Translations under genes and position numbers: made by a program
DNA from: Desulfobacteraceae bacterium
GTDB lineage: Bacteria > Desulfobacterota > Desulfobacteria > Desulfobacterales > Desulfosalsimonadaceae
Direction: 5' to 3'
Assembly (NCBI GenBank): GCA_011390415.1
Contig: JAABSL010000077.1
Location: forward strand, 1 to 33,311
DNA length: 33,311 bases
Shown: one piece after another, positions 24,412 through 31,877 of the stretch
How positions within the stretch are numbered: position 1 is the stretch's first letter
Layout of the letters: each line of letters opens with the position of its first letter
The notes under the pieces: model-generated
Database searches by the model: none
Told to the model about the DNA's origin: nothing
What the model saw: the letters and a program-made list of their open reading frames with translations, nothing else

Positions 24412-26331
24412 ATGCGCAAAAATAAAATCCAAAAACCGTCATGGTTTATGACAACGGATCGCTGCCCTTATTCCGGTCTGGCGATAACCCGCCCGGAGAC
24501 CATTGACTGCAGTGATTCGGAAAACGACTTTCATGCCGATATCGCCATGCTGGGCGAACATATGCTTTTGGTTAAATCATACGGGTATGTCAGCGCTTCT
24601 GCAGAATCACGGTTGCTTGCGTTTTTGGCCGATTTTGTTTCAAGACAATTCAACCCGGAAGTCCGGATTGTCTACATAGAAGATTATGCCGATCTTACCG
24701 GCGGTGATGCCGACTCCAGAAGACAATATCTTGCGTTTTTTAAACAACGGGAGTTCATTATTGCCGGTATCATTTACAATGTTCCGTCGATCTACAAAAT
24801 CAGTTTCAACCTCTTTAAAAAAATGAATATTCACAGCTCCCGGGGGCATGCTGTTAATTCATATGCGGAGGCAGTGACGCTGGGTCTGAAACTGCTTGAT
24901 CAGAACAAAGCGGATCATGGTCAAATCGTCCCGTCATCCGTTGCGGGAGCCGACCGGCTATACAACAAAAGCGGATCATTTTATTCGATACCCGTATCAC
25001 AGGTGACCGGATGGATTCGCCGGGTATTTGCGTGGCTTAACGGGATAAATCCTTTTTTTACACAAAAAGCCCGGCACCAGTTTAAAAAACAAATTTCAGA
25101 AGAACTGATCAGATATATCGCATCCATTGACTGGCAGACACCCGGTATGCCGCCGCCGGAAAAGACTCTCATTCAAGAGCTCTCAACTAAAAAAATATTT
25201 GATGCGATCAGTTTTGTTAAATCCGAAATTGATACCATGATGGAAGAACGGGCCGAGTCGGAGGCAGTGCTGCGGGAAAGTGAAACCCGGTATCGCTTGC
25301 TGGTGACGCATGCAAAAGCCGGGTTCCTGGAATTCGACTATGTGAACAGTCAAATCATCAGCGTGAATGATGAATTCGTCCGGATGACCGGATATTCGGA
25401 ATCGGAACTGCTGGGCAGAGATCCCATGGAACTTATGACCGAAGAAAGTCAAAACATGCTCAAACAGCGACGGTCACAAGTGATTACAGAGCAATCCGTC
25501 CCCCAGGATGTGATTTATCAGATAATTACCAAAGATAACGAAAGACGGTGGCTGCTGCTGAATTCAAATGTTACCTATCACAACAATTACCCTGAAAAAG
25601 CCAGTGTGGTGGTTACCGACATTACCCAATTCAAAGAAACAGAACATCGGCTGCTGGAATACCAGGAAAAATTAAAACGTCTGTCCGTCCGCCTGTCCAT
25701 GGTCGAAGAAGATCAACGCCGCAGCATGGCATCCCGGCTGCATGAAACCATTGGTCAGGAATTATTTGTGATGCAGCTGCAGATCGCTGCATTTGAAAAA
25801 TCCATCGACAACCCGGCCCTTTTTCCGGGCGTAAAACAGATTAATGATCAGCTTTTAAAAATCATCAAAGAAACCAAAAGCCTTACATTCGACTTAAGTC
25901 CGCCGGTACTCTATGATCTGGGATTTTCAGAGGCCATGACAACGTTGGCCCAAATTGTTAAGCAAAAGCATAATATTGATATGAAAACCGCTTTTGAAGG
26001 GGATATGGATGTAATTGATAATGAAATCAAGGTGATCCTTTACCGGAACATAAAGGAACTGATCCACAATACCATCAAACACGCGAAGGCACAAAATATC
26101 AGCATTCGCTTTAAGAATTGCCGGTCTCAACTGTACGTTGAATTCCGTGATGACGGCATCGGATTTGATGCTGCCGGCGATATCGGTGCAATGTCAACGC
26201 ATGAAGGATTCGGGTTGTTTGACATCAGGGAAAAACTGAATCATCTGGGCGGACGGCTGCTTATCAATTCAACGCCCGGTCAGGGGGCATCCGTATCCAT
26301 GCAGGTGCCGCTGAATGTCTGCGTTAATTAG
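24412..26331 (+). CDS. soluble sensor histidine kinase (NarX/HisKA_3 type) with PAS domain
   Basis: The 639-residue protein lacks membrane helices. Residues about 40-165 form an alpha/beta domain (LGEHMLLVKSYGYV ... RIVYIEDYADLTGG) that resembles STAS or MEDS-like sensor modules; a PAS domain spans about 285-410. The HisKA_3 dimerisation region contains VEEDQRRSMASRLHETIGQ with the phosphoacceptor His444 and LSPPVLYDLG near 495. The ATP domain has the N box ELIHNTIKHAKA (549-560), DDGIGFD (580-586) and GFGLFDIREKL (599-609). No receiver domain or response-regulator gene lies nearby, so it is an orphan kinase. AGGAG sits only 2 bases before the ATG, so a start a few codons later is possible. 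Confidence 0.9.
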   Translation: MRKNKIQKPSWFMTTDRCPYSGLAITRPETIDCSDSENDFHADIAMLGEHMLLVKSYGYVSASAESRLLAFLADFVSRQFNPEVRIVYIEDYADLTGGDADSRRQYLAFFKQREFIIAGIIYNVPSIYKISFNLFKKMNIHSSRGHAVNSYAEAVTLGLKLLDQNKADHGQIVPSSVAGADRLYNKSGSFYSIPVSQVTGWIRRVFAWLNGINPFFTQKARHQFKKQISEELIRYIASIDWQTPGMPPPEKTLIQELSTKKIFDAISFVKSEIDTMMEERAESEAVLRESETRYRLLVTHAKAGFLEFDYVNSQIISVNDEFVRMTGYSESELLGRDPMELMTEESQNMLKQRRSQVITEQSVPQDVIYQIITKDNERRWLLLNSNVTYHNNYPEKASVVVTDITQFKETEHRLLEYQEKLKRLSVRLSMVEEDQRRSMASRLHETIGQELFVMQLQIAAFEKSIDNPALFPGVKQINDQLLKIIKETKSLTFDLSPPVLYDLGFSEAMTTLAQIVKQKHNIDMKTAFEGDMDVIDNEIKVILYRNIKELIHNTIKHAKAQNISIRFKNCRSQLYVEFRDDGIGFDAAGDIGAMSTHEGFGLFDIREKLNHLGGRLLINSTPGQGASVSMQVPLNVCVN

Positions 26332-26362
26332 AAAAGAGAAACGTCTGCGGCGATCATTATGG

Positions 26363-26393
26363 GTTCCCCCGTCCTCCGTGGGAATGCATACCC
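26363..26393. repeat. REP-like palindromic element
   Basis: GTTCCC begins a stem-loop TTCCC..CG / CG.GGGAA followed by TGCATACCC. I recall this type (GTTCCC-CG ... CG-GGGAATGCAT) as a frequent intergenic repeat in many bacterial genomes; only one copy is in this window. Confidence 0.5.
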
Positions 26394-26505
26394 ACCTGGC
26401 AACAGGAGACAGGCACGATGATTCCGTTCTGTTGTGAAAGCCGATAAAATACGGGAGGTTGAAAGTTCGATGGTCGACGTTCAAGGGCCTTTTTGTAAAT
26501 GGTTT

Positions 26506-26751
26506 TCAGCGGGAATTGCCCGGCCCTTTATACACCCGCCGGATTTGAAAGTCCGCCACAAATCGACCGAGTGACGGAACGATTTTTTCAAACCGGGTGG
26601 CCATGCGGGTGACCCTTCCGGGAATGATTTCATACTGATTTTTTTCAACTCCCCTGATAATGGCGTCTGCCACCTGATCCGCCGACAGTTTGGGGATGGT
26701 TTTGGCAAGATGTCTGTTTTCTTCAGACCGGTAGGTATTGATTTCATCCAC
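26506..26751 (-). pseudogene. C-terminal fragment of a short-chain dehydrogenase
   Basis: The 81-codon frame (GTG at 26751) reads like the end of a KDSR-type short-chain dehydrogenase: SEENRHLAKTIPKLSADQVADAII, then a basic amphipathic helix RMATRFEKIVPSLGRFVADF. The Rossmann motif and the catalytic YxxxK, which would need about 190 more residues, are missing; the sequence upstream is arfB. The fragment continues in the same reading frame as arfB beyond its stop, only two codons later. It is therefore probably a remnant left by a deletion that joined arfB to the dehydrogenase 3' end, although a small translated membrane-binding peptide cannot be excluded. Confidence 0.6.
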
Positions 26752-26757
26752 CTTTCC

Positions 26758-27183
26758 CTACTCTTCGCCGGGCACAATTTTGCCCCGGTATTTTTTTTTC
26801 ATGCCAAGATGTTTTTTATTGTCTATCCGCCGCTGAACAGCTCTTTTGGATACTTTTGTTTTTTTACGCGGCGGCAGATCCGTCAATGCGTCCTGCAGGA
26901 GTTCAACAAATTTTTCAACCGCTGCTTCTTTGTTGGCCACCTGGCTTCGATGCCGTTGAGACACGATCCGGAGTCTTTGGTCCTTGCTGATGCGGGTGTT
27001 TAATCGGGACAGGATCCGGTTTTTCTGGTCCGGGGTCAGGCTGGGAGATTCTCCGACGTCAAACCAGAGGGTAATCCGGGTATTGACTTTGTTGACATGC
27101 TGGCCGCCGGGACCGCTGCTCCGGGTGGCAGAAAACTTGAGTTCATCTTCTCCGATGGAAAGGTCTTTTGTGATCTCTATCAT
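26758..27183 (-). CDS. arfB: alternative ribosome-rescue factor ArfB (peptidyl-tRNA hydrolase)
   Basis: The 141-residue protein releases peptides from ribosomes stalled on mRNA without a stop codon. The catalytic GGQ lies in SSGPGGQHVNKVNT (about 22-35), as in class I release factors, and the domain that reads stop codons is absent. The C-terminal tail is rich in lysine and arginine (PPRKKTKVSK ... MKKKYRGK), which in E. coli ArfB (YaeJ, 140 residues) enters the empty mRNA channel. Length and layout agree with a functional gene. There is no strong ribosome site before the ATG. A dispersed repeat lies 30 bases upstream and a dehydrogenase fragment follows. Confidence 0.95.
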   Translation of the reverse strand: MIEITKDLSIGEDELKFSATRSSGPGGQHVNKVNTRITLWFDVGESPSLTPDQKNRILSRLNTRISKDQRLRIVSQRHRSQVANKEAAVEKFVELLQDALTDLPPRKKTKVSKRAVQRRIDNKKHLGMKKKYRGKIVPGEE

Positions 27184-27212
27184 GGGTAGCTTTTATATCC
27201 GATTTGATTCAT

Positions 27213-27241
27213 ACCTAAGTCGAGCGTTTCAAATTTTGAAA
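27213..27241 (+). repeat. dispersed 29-base repeat, copy B
   Basis: Plus-strand ACCTAAGTCGAGCG, directly followed by TTTCAAATTTTGAAA, matches copy A at 20410-20438 (opposite strand) at 28 of 29 positions. It lies in the arfB upstream region. Confidence 0.85.
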
Positions 27242-27305
27242 TGATTTTTTATATTTTAAATTTAGGTCGTAGATTTTTCCAGATCACCATAGCATTATCG
27301 GCCTG

Positions 27306-27349
27306 CAAAAAAAATAAAAAAGCCCGGATCCGAAAAATCGGACCCGGGC
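27306..27349 (-). terminator. rho-independent terminator of the micropeptide transcript
   Basis: On the minus strand a 12-base GC-rich stem (27349-27338 with 27333-27322, one wobble) with a 4-base loop is followed by a long T-rich tract to 27306. It lies 53 bases beyond the stop of the 37-residue peptide. Confidence 0.9.
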
Positions 27350-27402
27350 GAAGGGTTTTAAGCATGGCTTTAGAGTGACGGATGACGTTTTTCAGCAACC
27401 GG

Positions 27403-27516
27403 TTATTCTGTTACAAAGTCCTCTCCGAGAAAGTTGGTTCGCATGTTGCTGAGTACTTTTTTAAGTTCAGCAATAATTTCGTCAAAATCTCTGATAATAA
27501 TTTTTTTGATTTTCAT
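27403..27516 (-). CDS. 37-residue peptide of unknown function under sigma-54 control
   Basis: An ATG at 27516 with a GGAGG five bases upstream (27526-27522) opens a 37-codon frame: MKIKKIIIRDFDEIIAELKK, then a tail ending NFLGEDFVTE. The first 25 residues should form an amphipathic charged helix; there is no signal peptide, cysteine or membrane segment. It is too short for usual gene finding, but it has a strong ribosome site, a -24/-12 promoter about 130 bases upstream and a strong terminator 53 bases downstream, so it is the only coding content of a transcript of about 330 bases. The sigma-54 activator gene lies directly upstream on the same strand. It could be a regulator, a modified-peptide precursor, or a minor reading of a small RNA. 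Confidence 0.6.
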   Translation of the reverse strand: MKIKKIIIRDFDEIIAELKKVLSNMRTNFLGEDFVTE

Positions 27517-27648
27517 GATTTCCTCCATTTTAAATGACTGTTTTTTAGGCATGGCGCTTTTTTGTCGGTTTTTTTAATTTTTGATCCGGTCGGATGGTTT
27601 CCTTGCTGAAGCACTTTCCGGCTGGATCGTTATCTGCTCAATAAACAA

Positions 27649-27664
27649 TACAAACATCGTGCCA
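27649..27664 (-). promoter_or_regulatory. sigma-54 promoter (-24/-12)
   Basis: The minus strand reads TGGCACGATGTTTGTA. The -24 half TGGCACG is perfect and the -12 half is TTGT in place of TTGC, at exactly the required spacing. Transcription would start near 27638 and run into the micropeptide gene. Confidence 0.8.
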
Positions 27665-27683
27665 TGTTTTTTAAAGTCATGAC

Positions 27684-27698
27684 AAATAATTGTTATTT
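27684..27698. promoter_or_regulatory. palindrome upstream of the sigma-54 promoter
   Basis: AAATAA-TTG-TTATTT is a perfect inverted repeat 20 bases upstream of the -24 element. It may bind an accessory factor or the activator, though activators usually bind further upstream. Confidence 0.35.
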
Positions 27699-27801
27699 AA
27701 GGATAAATTTAATAAAGGAATGTGCTGCGGCGTAAACCTGAAAGGAAAATCATGCAGGCTGTGTACAGGGGATGTGCATAGCGCGTACAGGCGGTTGAAA
27801 T

Positions 27802-29289
27802 CTATTCCACCACATCTCCTTTCCAGTCCTGAATATATTTTTTAACGGTTCGGCGGTCCAGGCCGGTTCGGCGGGCCACCTCCTCAAACGTCTGGTGCCG
27901 CTGATACAGCAGGTAGCAGTAGCCGGAAGTCAGCTGGTAGGAATCAATATTGCCCTGATCAATGCCGTTTATCAGGGTCTGGGCCAAATCCAGATCAACG
28001 GCCGCTTCGTCGCCGGCGTACCCGCCCTTTAAAAAAATCCGGCGGACGCATTGTTCCAGTTCCCGGACATTGCCCGGCCACAGATATTCCGGGCCGACAC
28101 TGGAATCAATGGTATTTCGAATTTTAACCGTGAGTGTTGAAGAGGGTCGGCCGATGAGTCTGGCAATGGTAATGTCCAGCAGCCGGTCAAGTTCTGACGC
28201 GTCTTCGGCCATACGCTGGCGCAACGGCGGAACAACAATAACATCGGAACAGAGCCGGTAATAAAAATCGTCACGGAAGATGCCTTCACCGCGCAGTTTT
28301 TTTAACGGCCGGTTGGTGGCTGTGATGACCCGTCCCTCAAACCGGTTCTTTTTCTGACTGCCCACCGGGGCAAACTCCCGTTCCTGAAGCACCTGGAGCA
28401 GTTTTATCTGGATCGGCTTGGAGATTTCCCCGATTTCATCCAGCAGGATGGACCCATAGGGGCTGCACTGGTCGAACACCCCCTGATAATTGTCAATGGC
28501 ACCGGTAAAAGCGCCTTTCCGATGCCCGAAAAGGGCGGATTCGATCAGGGTTTCCGGAAATTGCGATAAATTCAGCGATACAAACGACCGGGTAAAGCTT
28601 TCTTCAAATGTTTTTTTTCGTTTGTCCAGGGGGATGAATCCGGACCGGCCGATGGCAAGAGCGGCCGTGCCCTTGCCGGTACCGGTTTCGCCGAGCAGCA
28701 GGGTGGAAAAATCCTCCATCTTATTCCATAAATACCGGTTATAAAAATCAATATCATGGGTGAAAATATTGTTCCATAAATTGCGGCGCAGCGATTTCAT
28801 GCAGGCGCTGCCGCCCACCAGACTGTTTTTGATGAAGTAAAACGCCCGTCGCATTTGAAATCCAAGGGCAAAATACCGTCGGGCCAGGTCTTCTGTGAAT
28901 CCTTTTTGCATTAAGGTCGCAATGGCGTCATTTAAAAAAGGAATTTTGACCGGCGTATCCCCGTGATGGATCTGATCTTGAATTAGCTGGTCGAACTTAT
29001 CCTTAAACCGGTAAAAGACCTCGAAGAGAAAGGCTTTCTCAACCAGTTCACGATCTTTTCCGTCATAATAGGTAACATTGGCTTTCCCGTTGCGCTCAAA
29101 ATTTGCAAACCATGCGGCGATTTTGTCCACCATTTTATTGATCCGCACGGATTCGGAAGCTGCGGGTGATACGCCGGCTATCCGGATATCGATCTCTGCG
29201 CGTTCATCACTAAACGGGTTGATAAACGCGGCCCGGCAGACTTCGGTCAGGAATTCTTTTTCTTCGGAATTTAATTGTGTTTTTGCCAT
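27802..29289 (-). CDS. sigma-54-dependent transcriptional activator (enhancer-binding protein)
   Basis: This 495-residue AAA+ activator has a non-standard N-terminal domain (about 1-175) with no receiver, GAF or PAS signature that I can recognise. The central domain has Walker A GETGTGKG (200-207), an intact sigma-54-contacting GAFTGA (259-264), Walker B ILLDEIG (281-287), the FRDDFYYRL arginine-finger region (338-346) and WPGNVREL (404-411). A Fis-type helix-turn-helix lies at about 467-486 (FEEVARRTGLDRRTVKKYI). It should open sigma-54 holoenzyme complexes. The only sigma-54 promoter I see nearby is just downstream, before the 37-residue peptide gene, making that the likely target. The input signal is unknown. 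It is not linked to a kinase. Confidence 0.92.
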   Translation of the reverse strand: MAKTQLNSEEKEFLTEVCRAAFINPFSDERAEIDIRIAGVSPAASESVRINKMVDKIAAWFANFERNGKANVTYYDGKDRELVEKAFLFEVFYRFKDKFDQLIQDQIHHGDTPVKIPFLNDAIATLMQKGFTEDLARRYFALGFQMRRAFYFIKNSLVGGSACMKSLRRNLWNNIFTHDIDFYNRYLWNKMEDFSTLLLGETGTGKGTAALAIGRSGFIPLDKRKKTFEESFTRSFVSLNLSQFPETLIESALFGHRKGAFTGAIDNYQGVFDQCSPYGSILLDEIGEISKPIQIKLLQVLQEREFAPVGSQKKNRFEGRVITATNRPLKKLRGEGIFRDDFYYRLCSDVIVVPPLRQRMAEDASELDRLLDITIARLIGRPSSTLTVKIRNTIDSSVGPEYLWPGNVRELEQCVRRIFLKGGYAGDEAAVDLDLAQTLINGIDQGNIDSYQLTSGYCYLLYQRHQTFEEVARRTGLDRRTVKKYIQDWKGDVVE

Positions 29290-29352
29290 TATTTTACAGG
29301 TGCTTGAAAAGATTAATCTAAGTCAACTCAGGTGAAACAATATACTGCCATT

Positions 29353-29381
29353 TTTGTAGATGCATATATGGATATTGTCAA
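29353..29381 (-). promoter_or_regulatory. candidate sigma-70 promoter for the sigma-54 activator gene
   Basis: TTGACA (29381-29376) and TACAAA (29358-29353) are separated by 17 bases on the minus strand, 64 bases upstream of the activator start. The elements lie close to the transposase gene, so they may belong to the end of the insertion sequence. Confidence 0.5.
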
Positions 29382-29469
29382 TCAGGTAATTATCATTTAT
29401 AACTTACATTTCGCATGATCGAAGCCAAAAGTGAATAATTTTAAGTTTTGTCATAATCGGCATATTTAA

Positions 29470-31137
29470 TTAATATGTCTCCGGTTCGTCAGAAAGATTT
29501 AAATATACAGATGGTGGGATGCCCAGAAGACGCAGTACCTCTATGTGGATTTCATGCAGGCCCTTTAAGGTCTGTTTTACCAGATGCTCTTTGATAAATA
29601 TTTGTGATACGTGAACGTTTCGGAATAAATAACGCAGGTTGTTCCAGGTCGGGGCGGCGGTTTTCATTTTTTGAGGAAGGATCGGCAGATCCTCAATGGA
29701 CTCGGCTGCCATTTGCTTACGAACCGCTCTTTCTATCAAGCTGATCACCATTAATGCCACAAAATACAAAAAAGTGATGGCTTCAATGCGGGAGGATTTT
29801 TCAAGAAAAACCGGCGCAATTTCCAATACGGATTTTGTTGTGTTGAAACGTTTTTCCAGGCGCGGCTGCTGTTTATAAATACACAGGACCTCAGTGCATT
29901 CTTCTTCTGTATTGGTAATTAACGGGAATGTCCCGTCTGACAAAGCCTGCTGATCAATTGCGGCTTGGTTTCGTTGCCATTTGAGTTCATAGGTGATCTT
30001 TGTATAATCTTCATAAATGCTGTTTGGTCCCGGTCGGCCAGGGGATATCTTCTTTCTGTACGGAGTTTTATGCTCAAGAAGTTCAATATCGATTAGCCCT
30101 TTGACACTTTTAATTGCTTTGGCGACTGCGGCTTCGATCTGATTTCGGGTTTTGAGCTTGTAGCGGTTGAGTTTTTCGGCAAGCTTTCCCAAACTGGTTT
30201 CAGCATTGGCAAGTCGGCGCTCACGAGTCTTTTTATCTTGTTCTGCTTTGGCCGTACTCAATATCCAGACGAGCCGATACCCTTTTTCGGTGGGTCCGGC
30301 CTCAAATGTATAGAAACTATGCTCCATCGAGGGTTTTCGATTATCCGGCACATTATAGGCCGGTTGCCATTGGACCTGGCCATTTGCAAGCTGTTGCGAA
30401 AACGGCTTGAGAATGGATCGGTTTTTAGGCACTACGGTAATAAAATAACCGCTTTTTTGATGGATGTGATCCAGATTATCTTCGCTGCAAAGCTTGCAAT
30501 CAGCGACATAGATAAAATCTGTTTTATCCAGCATTTGTCGTAGTTGCTCCCAATTGGGGATATGGGTATTGTCGTCGGTTTGGTTGCCGTCAAAAAGATT
30601 GAAGCTTAGAGGAATATGGCCGTCATCGGTGATATTGAGTCCGAATACGAGTTGCAGACAATCTGGCCGGAAATCTTTATTGTGTCCGTGGCACAACTGT
30701 ATGGCCTCCGGGTCTTGATTCTCATAACGACCTTTGAAGGTGACCGTGGTCGAGTCATTATGAATTTTATTGACTTCCAATTGATGAGCCTTAATGGCAT
30801 TTGCCGCCAGATCAAGCATCAATTCGTTCCGGTTGGATTTATACAGGCGATCCAGGCTTCTGCCCAGACAATCATCATTGTATTTTTTGGCTTCTTGTGT
30901 TTTTTCGCCGATGCCGTCAAAATAATCAGTAGCCCATTCGGAAATTTTGTAAAGGGGATTGGGGGAATTAATAATATTAAAAACCATCAGGCACAAAGCG
31001 TCCGCGGGCGCCACACTCATTTGAGGTGTCTTTGGAATGTATTTTTCAAAAAGCTGATTCAAAGAAAGTTGGTCCATATAGTGTGTGATCAAAGGTTTAA
31101 CGTCGAGCATGATTGCTTTTGAGTCGATATTGTCCAC
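29470..31137 (-). mobile_element. IS1634-family (IS4-like) transposase gene, apparently intact
   Basis: The 555-residue DDE transposase begins at a GTG preceded by the strong GAGGAGGG. Residues 1-115 match the DUF4277-like N-terminal domain. The catalytic residues are probably Asp128 in HNDSTTVTF, Asp213 in YVADCKLCSEDN and Glu428 in YKQQPRLEKRF. No stop or frameshift interrupts it, so the element could be active. I could not define terminal inverted repeats or target duplications by eye; the ends lie somewhere in 29290-29469 and 31138-31284. It separates the sigma-54 activator from the radical SAM gene, all three on the same strand. Confidence 0.9.
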
Positions 31138-31233
31138 TGTAACCCTCCTCTTTTTTTGAGGATTACAATATATCCAATAAAATCAAATGTCTAGAATTTT
31201 TTTATTTTAAATTATATCAAATACTTATATCTG

Positions 31234-31244
31234 CCCCCCCCCCC
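31234..31244. repeat. run of eleven C
   Basis: An uninterrupted C11 tract in otherwise AT-rich DNA, about 100 bases upstream of the transposase gene and 40 bases before the remnant of another transposase. It may be slippage-prone or an assembly artefact. Confidence 0.9.
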
Positions 31245-31283
31245 AAAATTGCAAAAATAAATTACAGTCGGTGCGGAATGTGA

Positions 31284-31583
31284 GTTAATACGTTAAAAAA
31301 TCAAGGGTATAATTTCGAACACAATTATGGACTCGGAGAAAAAAATCTGAGTCTCATCTTTGCCATGCTCATGATGTTGGCTTTTCTGATCGATCAAACT
31401 CAACAATTCTCGTGCAAACTGTTCCAGGCGGCTTGGAAAAAGAAAGGTGCAAAAAAATACTTATGGGAACAAATGAGAACTTTGTTTAATTCCTTCGCAT
31501 TTTCCTCCATGCAGCAACTCTATCAGGCAATTGTCTATGGCTTTAAAGTTCAGCCTCCAATCATTTTGAATAATTCCTCATAA
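31284..31583 (+). pseudogene. C-terminal remnant of a second transposase (IS4-type)
   Basis: The plus-strand frame is open from 31284 and reads KNQGYNFEHNYGLGEKNLS, then AMLMMLAFLIDQTQQFSCKLFQAAW, ending at 31583. This is the typical C-terminal end of an IS4-type DDE transposase, whose catalytic glutamate and preceding domains are missing. A short ATG-initiated reading from 31365 is not a separate gene. The upstream part ends at the C-run and the IS1634-like element, so a later insertion or deletion probably removed it. Confidence 0.75.
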
Positions 31584-31586
31584 AAA

Positions 31587-31877
31587 ACCATCAAGAATTC
31601 TTAATATCCATTAAATTAGCCACATGCCCGCGCCTTGGAACAGATCTTCACAGCCGTGATTTTTTATTGCTGCTGATATGATACTTGATTTCAACTCAGG
31701 TTAGTGCCAATTTATTTATAACAGCGTTAATATTTTTGAAATCGAAGTTCCTATATCTTCAGAAAATCAGCCATTTGTTTTATTTTTAAAAAAATTCCGT
31801 TTGAAATACCCCTAAAATCAAGAAAAACTATATTTTTAATTTAGGGCCGGGAATTGCTGTAAAGGCGTAATCTCTGA
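31587..31877. other. AT-rich intergenic region
   Basis: No gene, tRNA or clear terminator is seen between the transposase remnant and the end of the radical SAM gene. Its left part is probably the outer end of the degraded insertion sequence. Confidence 0.5.

Noticed and set aside
26332-26505. Riboswitch in the kinase/dehydrogenase-fragment gap
   Set aside because: The stem-loop present fits a common dispersed repeat better, and no riboswitch consensus could be matched.
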